Under the pieces are notes generated by a model that had not been told where the DNA came from, ran no database searches, and was given only the letters and a program-made list of their open reading frames with translations. The position numbers and the translations under genes were made by a program. A stretch of DNA of 38,544 nucleotides from an uncultured Clostridium sp. (lineage in GTDB: Bacteria > Bacillota > Clostridia > TANB77 > CAG-508), in NCBI GenBank assembly GCA_946499885.1, contig CAMMTN010000016.1:1-38544 (forward strand), written 5' to 3'. Positions 33,708-38,544 of this stretch are shown here, in pieces (positions within the stretch are counted from its first letter, which is position 1; each line of letters begins with the position of its first letter).

Positions 33708-33911
33708 ATGGAACAATTAAACAAAGAATTTAATCTGCCTTACTATATATTTGAAGAAATTATAGATTATGTAGAATTAAGTGCAAAAGGTTATTCGAAA
33801 TATATGAAATGGGAAAATATTAAATTTTTATTAAGATTAGCTGTTATAAGCAATAGGCTTACCAAAGAACAAGCACAATTTTTAGAAAAACAATTTTGTA
33901 GGGAATATTAA
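33708..33911 (+). CDS. 67-aa protein of unknown function
   Basis: I do not recognise this small, helical, soluble protein (67 aa). It begins MEQLNKEFNLPYYIFEEIIDY and ends LTKEQAQFLEKQFCREY. It has a strong AAAAAGGAG site, its own promoter and operators, and codon use like the neighbours, so it is probably real. Small proteins of this kind beside a XRE repressor and mobilization genes are often accessory regulators or antirepressors, but there is no motif to support a choice. Confidence 0.65.
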   Translation: MEQLNKEFNLPYYIFEEIIDYVELSAKGYSKYMKWENIKFLLRLAVISNRLTKEQAQFLEKQFCREY

Positions 33912-33913
33912 AT

Positions 33914-33942
33914 TTGCAATTTATGTTAATTTATGGTATAAT
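33914..33942 (+). promoter_or_regulatory. promoter of the 280-aa gene
   Basis: TTGCAA (33914-33919) and TATAAT (33937-33942) with a 17-base spacer. The leader contains a short TGACT/AGTCA hairpin (about 33953-33968). Confidence 0.75.
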
Positions 33943-34012
33943 AAATATGTAAGTGACTTTAATTAGTCAGTAAGCCATATTAACAATAATAAAATTTTAG
34001 GAGGAAACTACT

Positions 34013-34855
34013 ATGGCAAACACAACTATCGTTTACTTTGATGAAATCTGGGACTATGACAAGACTACCCGAATCTTCCGGACAGTATTTCCGAAGAGAG
34101 ATACCCTTTGGGTAAGCTCGTTCGAAGATGGCATTGCAACGGTCGACCCCATGTGTGGTAGCACTATTACCGAATTTGCAGAGACTGTTGCAGGTTGCTT
34201 TGCAGATGAATCCAACTTCGGAGATGAAGTCATTAAGGCTTTCGAGTGTGATGAGAACGCTACCTTTACCGGTATCAAGTTCGAATTCAACGGTGTAACT
34301 CTTGTGGTTACTAAGGAAAATGCCGATAAGGACAAAATCTACGAAGAGTGGAACGCAGGAATAGAGGCAAATGCTGAAAAGCATCGTCTCGAGCGTGAAG
34401 CTTACATGAAGACCCCTGAATATCGTGCCGAAAGAGCGAAAGCTCTTAAGGTGGCGACTCGCAGACAGACTGTTGAGCAGGAAGTAATTCACATTGATGA
34501 AACTACTGAAATGGAGTTCAAAGATGATGAGGCTGCTAAGCTGTGGGAACAGTTTGTTGAGGTAAACTCTAAAGATGCTTACAGCAATGGTGTTGTTACC
34601 TATGCTCGTCGCTGGGCGAAATATATGCAGCACTTAATGCGGAAGCATAATAAGAGCGTTATCGAGATTGCGGACAAGGCTTCCCATGTAAGCGACATCG
34701 AAGGAATTACCGGTTTTATGTACGGATGTGCGGTCAACGTCTTGGCACAGTGCTGGAAATACGGCGAAGAACTCCGCAAATGGCATAACAAAGATTATGG
34801 CTATGAAGGAGATGGCGTTGTCAATCCTGCTGTACTGACAGTCAATGTTGGCTAA
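34013..34855 (+). CDS. 280-aa protein of unknown function, foreign composition
   Basis: I do not recognise the family. The soluble protein begins MANTTIVYFDEIWDYDKTTR, has a central charged helical region (about 105-165), and a C-terminal helical domain around SNGVVTYARRWAKYMQHLM. It has no signal peptide or TM helix. The gene is by eye nearly half G+C while its neighbours are about a quarter. It uses codons such as CTC, CGT, GCC and ACC that are rare around it. It has its own promoter, an AGGAGG site and a strong terminator. The pattern suggests recent acquisition from a different host, or selection for high expression. It is carried between the regulator and the relaxase. Confidence 0.85.
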   Translation: MANTTIVYFDEIWDYDKTTRIFRTVFPKRDTLWVSSFEDGIATVDPMCGSTITEFAETVAGCFADESNFGDEVIKAFECDENATFTGIKFEFNGVTLVVTKENADKDKIYEEWNAGIEANAEKHRLEREAYMKTPEYRAERAKALKVATRRQTVEQEVIHIDETTEMEFKDDEAAKLWEQFVEVNSKDAYSNGVVTYARRWAKYMQHLMRKHNKSVIEIADKASHVSDIEGITGFMYGCAVNVLAQCWKYGEELRKWHNKDYGYEGDGVVNPAVLTVNVG

Positions 34856-34883
34856 TTAGCCTAAAAAAGAAAATTATTTCTTT

Positions 34884-34907
34884 CCCTCGTAAGAGGGTTC
34901 TTTTTTT
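34884..34907 (+). terminator. terminator of the 280-aa gene
   Basis: CCCTC-GTAA-GAGGG (34884-34897) followed by TTCTTTTTTT. It overlaps the stop of the convergent mobV gene. Confidence 0.9.
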
Positions 34908-36159
34908 ATCTTTCTAAATCCCAATCTAATTCTTTCTCTTTTTCTTCAAAATCTAATTGTTTTACAGGGTCAAGGTAAGTATGAGTTTCTTCTTCGAATT
35001 TTCTAACTAATTCTTTGGTTTCGCCAATCCCAAATTTATGACAAATCCAGTCAATAAATTTTTCTACAGTTACATAGAATTTATCTATAATTTTGTGTAA
35101 ATGGTTATTTTCTTTTTCTAACTTTCGAAATTTACCTTTATACTCATATTCTAAATCAAATGCTTTTTCTTTAAATTCTTCTTCTAACTCTCTTTTTCTA
35201 TTGCTAAAATCCATATCAAGATTATTGTTCTTTTTCTTGTATTCATGTTCTAAATGTTTTACAGTATTGTGTAATTCTTCATTATCAGCAAGAATTTTAT
35301 TTTGCTCTTTTTGGTACCTTTCAGCCTCATCAATAACTTTAGATTGTTTTGATAATTCTTTATGCAATGATAAATTATCTTTGTATAATTCTTTAATTAA
35401 ATCATCTTTAGGTTTTATAATTTCTTCTAATATTTTCTCGTCTCTTTTTCGTGAGAATTTACTAATATCAGTTAAATCTGGAACTTCTGGTAATTCTAAT
35501 TTTATTTCATTTAAAATTTTTTTAGTATTATCAAAATTTGTAATTTTTTTATATTCTTCTACAGTATAATGCTTTCTATTAGTATCTTCTACAAACATAC
35601 CTCTTTCCAAATCAAATCCCTTTGACTTTACATGATTAAAGTAGGCGTCTTGTAATTTTCTATAACTATCTCGACCTTTCCAAAAATCTCTAGCACAGAT
35701 TTTATCAATATCGTTGCCTACTTTATCTTTTGTGTGAACAACAGGAACAAACATTAAGTGCATATGCGGAGCACCTTCATCTAAATGTACTACTGCTGAT
35801 ATAATATTCTTTTCTCCAAGATTTTTATAATTACATATAAATTTATAACATTCGTCAAAATATCTTTTTGTTTCTTTTGCTCCGATTTTATCAAAAAATG
35901 CTTGTTCAGAAGTAAATATCATTTGACACATAATTATACTATTACTTCTAAGATGTCCTTGTAAATTATTTTCTTTCATATATTTATCAAATTCTTTTGT
36001 GTAAGTTAATTCATTTTTCTTAATGTAATAATTTAAATGTGTTCTTGATGGATCAATATCTTTATTAGAATGATTTTTTGCTTTTCTATCATTGTGAGTT
36101 CCTTTTCCATTTATTTCTGCTCGTGTTAATTTTTCATTTCTTACAATAGCATAACTCAT
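34906..36159 (-). CDS. mobV: MobV-family relaxase
   Basis: This is the Pre/Mob relaxase that nicks oriT for transfer. From ATG 36159 the 417-aa product starts MSYAIVRNEKLTRAEINGKG with the conserved NDRKAKNHSNKDIDPSRTHLNY block. It holds the metal-binding HLDEGAPHMH (H125, H132, H134). The second half is a long coiled coil (about 250-360). The frame is open to 36219, but the start at 36159 follows GGAGG and gives the normal family N-terminus. The oriT lies 45 bases upstream. The protein would act with a helper's conjugation machinery. Confidence 0.95.
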   Translation of the reverse strand: MSYAIVRNEKLTRAEINGKGTHNDRKAKNHSNKDIDPSRTHLNYYIKKNELTYTKEFDKYMKENNLQGHLRSNSIIMCQMIFTSEQAFFDKIGAKETKRYFDECYKFICNYKNLGEKNIISAVVHLDEGAPHMHLMFVPVVHTKDKVGNDIDKICARDFWKGRDSYRKLQDAYFNHVKSKGFDLERGMFVEDTNRKHYTVEEYKKITNFDNTKKILNEIKLELPEVPDLTDISKFSRKRDEKILEEIIKPKDDLIKELYKDNLSLHKELSKQSKVIDEAERYQKEQNKILADNEELHNTVKHLEHEYKKKNNNLDMDFSNRKRELEEEFKEKAFDLEYEYKGKFRKLEKENNHLHKIIDKFYVTVEKFIDWICHKFGIGETKELVRKFEEETHTYLDPVKQLDFEEKEKELDWDLER

Positions 36160-36203
36160 ATCTCCATGCACCTCCTTCTTCGCTCGAGATATTGTTTCAA
36201 TGT

Positions 36204-36237
36204 CTAACACACTAGACAAACAAGTTTGTATGTGTGG
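36204..36237 (-). other. origin of transfer (oriT) of MobV type
   Basis: On the - strand the sequence contains CAAAC-TT-GTTTG nested within partly pairing CACACA/TGTGT arms. It continues into TAGTGTGTTA (36205-36214), the nick-site sequence of pMV158-type MobV origins (cut after TAGTGTG). It lies just upstream of the relaxase gene, as in pMV158. The exact nick is inferred by analogy. Confidence 0.83.
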
Positions 36238-36262
36238 CAGGGTTACTTAACCCCACACCCCC

Positions 36263-36487
36263 AAAACCTAAAATTGCATAACTGCATTTTTAGGTTTTTT
36301 CATAAAAATTTGCATATTGCAATTTTTATGAATGTGAGCAAAAAAATAAATTTTTTACTCACAACAAAAAAGCACTTATGCTTTTTTGTATTCACTTTAG
36401 CAACTATAAAGCAGAAACCAAAGGGAGAGAGCTAAAGTGAATTAGGTGTAATAATCCCATTTGTTAAAAATAGAATTATTACACCTA
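36263..36487. repeat. array of six consecutive hairpins beside oriT
   Basis: Six inverted repeats follow one another: 36263-36298 (about 15 bp, T-rich 3' arm), 36301-36330 (ten bp plus inner TGCA pairing), 36334-36362 (GTGAG..CTCAC with A/T runs), 36364-36389 (11 bp, four-base loop), 36391-36441 (11 bp, 29-base loop) and 36443-36487 (13 bp, 19-base loop). No coding frame of note is present. Some may be terminators; as a set they could be transfer- or replication-related single-strand structures. Confidence 0.8.
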
Positions 36488-36790
36488 TATAAGCTGAAAC
36501 CGTCGGTCGTTCGCCTCGTTTCATAGGTAGTCTAGTAAGTAGCTTTGCTACTATAATTGCTGATACTACTTTGTATCTTTGTTCATACTTGCCCAAACTT
36601 TTTACAATTACAAATCCATTTCAAGTTTTGCCACCGAATACTCTTTTATTATTGTGAGTCTGTGTTCTAAAATCTCACTCACGCACCTTGTATAATTAGA
36701 CTACTTATACAAATACGAATGAACTTTATAGCATCGGCTCATCACACCTATCACTTTTATAGAGTTTGTGGCAATTCTCTTTTGCACGAC
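36488..36790. other. non-coding stretch with possible structured RNA
   Basis: About 300 bases hold no convincing gene. They contain AGTAGC-TTT-GCTACT (about 36536-36550), a long-range GTAGTCTA (about 36526) with TAGACTAC (about 36698) pairing, and GAAAC..GTTTC near 36497-36521. The base composition is less A/T-rich than its surroundings, and this could be an unrecognised RNA or transfer-related DNA. I cannot assign it. Confidence 0.35.
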
Positions 36791-36835
36791 AAAAAAGTCC
36801 GTTTGTAGATTTTTATTCTACAAACGGACTTTTTT
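36791..36835. terminator. strong bidirectional terminator after DUF6161-like gene
   Basis: A 19-bp perfect stem (36791-36809 with 36817-36835) has six A at one end and six T at the other. It ends the DUF6161-like transcript on the - strand. Confidence 0.92.
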
Positions 36836-36844
36836 AAAATGTAC

Positions 36845-38077
36845 TTATTTTATTAGTAATGATAATAATGTTTTATCTAATTCATTAGAATTATCATTTT
36901 TTATTAAACCTGTATCTGCTTTTGTAAATAACGAAGTTAATATAATATTTTGAGATTTTTCATCTTTAATACTACCATTATTAACAAGTGATAGATAGAA
37001 ATATGTTAAAGAATATTTTTGCTTATATTCTTCCATCAGATGTTTAGATGATATAGCCATTTTTATAAATATTCTTAAAATATATACTACCAGTGAAATC
37101 ATTGCTAATAATATAATACTACTATATACAGGCATATCTTTACTTAATACACTAATAGTAATTAATTTATCATTAAAGGAAACTTGTGGCGACACAATAA
37201 TAGCTAATAGTATTAATAAAAGAATTGATAACACAACAATTGATATATTCCATAAATAAAAGGATTTCTTATATTTTTTAGATTGTTCTAGCATAAATTT
37301 CGCCGGTTCTTCTATTTTTAATTTTGCTTCATATGTTTTTTCTATGTTAGATAACTTATTAGAATGCTCTGCTGTAAATTCGTTTAATTTATTTTCTGTT
37401 TCTGAAAACCAATTATTGTAATTATCTTTCTGTTCATTCATATAGTTAATATAGTCATCTTTTTCTTTAACAATTTCCGATATACTCTCTTGTATATGTT
37501 CACTATTCATTTGAAATATATTTTTAGCAGATAAATCTCTTTTTAACTTTGTTGAACTATGATGATCAGTTTTATATAATAAAAATTTCATAGCTAGAAT
37601 TTGCCTTTTACTATCATTAAGATAAGATGAAAAATTTGAAGGAGATTTTACTAATTGAATATACTGTTGAAGCATTTCATATCCTAACTCTTCATATATA
37701 TTTATAAAAGCTTCTTGAGAGCATTCTCTTTGCATTAAGAAACTTTTAGGATATATACTAATTAAATTTACAGTTCTATTATAAGTATTAAATTCAAGCT
37801 CTCTACTTAAATTATCATTAATATATGATTCTATAGATTCTTCATCAGCATTTTCAAGTGCTTGTTGTATAAATAAGTTTATATTATCTTTATATTTTTT
37901 TCCTTCTTTTGAAAATTCCTGAATATTATTTTTATATATGTTATATATTAAAGAAAAACATTCTATGTATTGCTCATAAGAAGATATAGAATAATCTTTT
38001 GATAATATATCAACTATTCTAAAATTATTATTTGACATATATTTTGTTATAGCACTTTCCACATCTATTCTTTTCAT
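36845..38077 (-). CDS. DUF6161-like membrane protein with coiled coil, cargo gene
   Basis: The 410-aa protein has a helical N-terminal region (1-190), a coiled coil (about 195-260), KIEEPAKFMLEQSKKYKKSFYLW before two TM helices (about 275-297 and 317-340), and a C-terminal cytoplasmic segment. The segment SSKHLMEEYKQKYSLTYFYLSL..NNG..DEKSQNIILTSLFTKADTGLIKND resembles the conserved C-terminus of DUF6161 (TYLAL...ILxxLFRPxxDGxxKDD). That family has no established function, but it is often found in accessory regions. Its place next to attR, with its own leader and terminator, marks it as cargo. A defence role is a reasonable guess, not shown. The start follows TAGGAG. Confidence 0.72.
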   Translation of the reverse strand: MKRIDVESAITKYMSNNNFRIVDILSKDYSISSYEQYIECFSLIYNIYKNNIQEFSKEGKKYKDNINLFIQQALENADEESIESYINDNLSRELEFNTYNRTVNLISIYPKSFLMQRECSQEAFINIYEELGYEMLQQYIQLVKSPSNFSSYLNDSKRQILAMKFLLYKTDHHSSTKLKRDLSAKNIFQMNSEHIQESISEIVKEKDDYINYMNEQKDNYNNWFSETENKLNEFTAEHSNKLSNIEKTYEAKLKIEEPAKFMLEQSKKYKKSFYLWNISIVVLSILLLILLAIIVSPQVSFNDKLITISVLSKDMPVYSSIILLAMISLVVYILRIFIKMAISSKHLMEEYKQKYSLTYFYLSLVNNGSIKDEKSQNIILTSLFTKADTGLIKNDNSNELDKTLLSLLIK

Positions 38078-38087
38078 ATTCTACTCC

Positions 38088-38129
38088 TAAAAAAGAAAAA
38101 CAAATACCTAAATTAATGGCATTTGTTTT
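38088..38129 (-). terminator. terminator-like hairpin in leader of DUF6161-like gene
   Basis: On the - strand AAAACAAATGCC (38129-38118) pairs with GGTATTTGTTTT (38108-38097, one G-U), followed by TCTTTTTT and then at once the AGGAG site of the cargo gene. It is a possible attenuator. Confidence 0.68.
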
Positions 38130-38264
38130 CTTTAGTGATTTTTATTAATAGTATCATATTTTGCGTTAAAAGTCATTATTTTTTTAGAAATATGTCTAAA
38201 TTATTAAAATTATGGCTTTTAATTATAATATATCAATGATAGGTTAGACTGTTATTCTATCAAA

Positions 38265-38285
38265 AGTTCTAACATAGTTCTAACA
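38265..38285. promoter_or_regulatory. right integrase arm-type sites
   Basis: Two direct copies of AGTTCTAACA (38265-38274 and 38276-38285), followed by CTT as at the left end. Confidence 0.7.
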
Positions 38286-38324
38286 CTTAATTCAAAATTT
38301 TAGAAAAGAAGATTTTTGTTTTTC

Positions 38325-38354
38325 TTGCATATTTATCAATGCTTGTGTTATAAT
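38325..38354 (+). promoter_or_regulatory. outward-facing promoter near attR
   Basis: TTGCAT (38325-38330) and TATAAT (38349-38354) with an 18-base spacer. It points out of the element through the tRNA-like remnant. No gene lies between it and attR. The rest of 38130-38439 shows only the arm sites. Confidence 0.62.
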
Positions 38355-38423
38355 TCTCTTACAAACAAGCTAATTAGAAAGGTTAATAACTACAACTAAA
38401 ATAGGTTATCTAATGGTAAAAAA

Positions 38424-38498
38424 CAGATGGCGTAAAATTCTTAAAATCCTGCGGTTGAATAAACCGTGCCGGTTCGATTCCGGCCATCTGCACCAACG
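38424..38498 (+). pseudogene. tRNA-Leu remnant at attR with D-arm deleted
   Basis: CAGATG-GCG (38424-38432) aligns with the 5' end of tRNA-Leu, minus the D-arm. It is followed by the complete anticodon loop to CCA (38440-38495). The CAGATG still pairs with CATCTG, giving an acceptor-like stem. It cannot be a working tRNA. Confidence 0.6.
38440..38495 (+). repeat. attR core (56-bp direct repeat)
   Basis: Identical to 29620-29675. The chromosomal sequence resumes after it with TTCTGTTC..GAACAGAA (about 38504-38526), probably the original tRNA-Leu terminator. Confidence 0.93.
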
Positions 38499-38544
38499 AC
38501 GTTTCTGTTCGAACTAATAGAACAGAATTGATACAAAAATCAAT

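Larger units (their letters stand above)
29620..38495. mobile_element. integrative and mobilizable element in tRNA-Leu
   Basis: The two 56-bp copies of the tRNA-Leu 3' end are 8,820 bases apart, which gives the unit length. Between them are a tyrosine integrase next to attL, an excisionase-like gene, regulators, a MobV relaxase with oriT, a type I toxin-antitoxin locus, and a DUF6161-like cargo gene next to attR. There are no replication, coupling-protein or mating-pore genes, so it is an IME that would need a helper conjugative element. Paired arm-type sites inside each end share the sequence AGTTCTAACA. Base composition is as A/T-rich as the host except for the 280-aa gene. Confidence 0.93.

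Noticed and set aside
35093-35569. 158-aa open frame on the + strand inside mobV
   Set aside because: Antisense shadow of the relaxase coiled coil; Ser/Phe-rich translation of Glu/Lys codons, no start signals.
36226-36435. 69-aa open frame on the + strand in the oriT/hairpin region
   Set aside because: Covers the hairpin array; low-complexity Lys/Phe/Asn translation without a ribosome-binding site.
36263-36487. Hairpin array considered as CRISPR
   Set aside because: The stems all differ and there is no repeated unit with regular spacers; no cas genes.

Overview
The window is very AT-rich chromosomal DNA (by eye about a quarter G+C) from an endospore-forming Bacillota, most likely a clostridial gut-type organism. 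This rests on spoIVA, a GerA-type germinant receptor, the LL-diaminopimelate aminotransferase route to diaminopimelate (dapB, dapL, dapF), A-rich Shine-Dalgarno sites with consensus sigma-A promoters, and tRNA genes that encode their CCA ends. The species cannot be read from the sequence.

Housekeeping part (1-29.6 kb). The window opens in the tail of a PHP-domain phosphoesterase. It is followed by a tandem-duplicated ThyX-like protein with folA, an ABC exporter pair, an L21-leader/rplU/rpmA operon, a dapB frameshifted by one base, an HD-domain protein, a small 4-TM membrane protein, a DUF421/DUF4363 pair, secG-rnr, a germinant receptor operon (gerA-gerB-gerC plus a 51-aa two-TM fourth gene), a membrane-anchored unknown protein, spoIVA, glmU, a tRNA Val-Asp-Phe cluster, dapF, dapL, rnhA, tmcAL, coaE, a Y-family polymerase, pgi and tRNA-Leu(UAA). 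Short hairpin repeats with a conserved GGGAC loop, and two longer inverted-repeat elements, are scattered between these genes.

Mobile element (29,620-38,495). An integrative and mobilizable element of 8,820 bp sits in the 3' end of tRNA-Leu. A 56-bp direct repeat of the tRNA end marks attL and attR, and paired integrase arm-type sites lie just inside both ends. From left to right it carries a tyrosine integrase, an excisionase-like gene, an HTH gene, a control region with face-to-face promoters overlapping twin operators, a zinc-ribbon protein, a compact type I toxin-antitoxin locus, a XRE repressor, a 67-aa protein, a 280-aa protein of strikingly higher G+C, a MobV relaxase with a recognisable oriT, an array of consecutive hairpins, and a DUF6161-like membrane coiled-coil cargo gene next to attR. 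No replication or conjugation-pore genes are present, so transfer would need a helper.

The most notable unannotated system is the type I toxin-antitoxin locus at about 33.0-33.3 kb. A 29-codon hydrophobic peptide mRNA and a convergent antisense RNA of about 65 nt each have a consensus-like promoter. They share direct repeats that cover the toxin start codon, and they end in separate terminators whose six-base loops are perfectly complementary. The layout is that of the Fst/par family.
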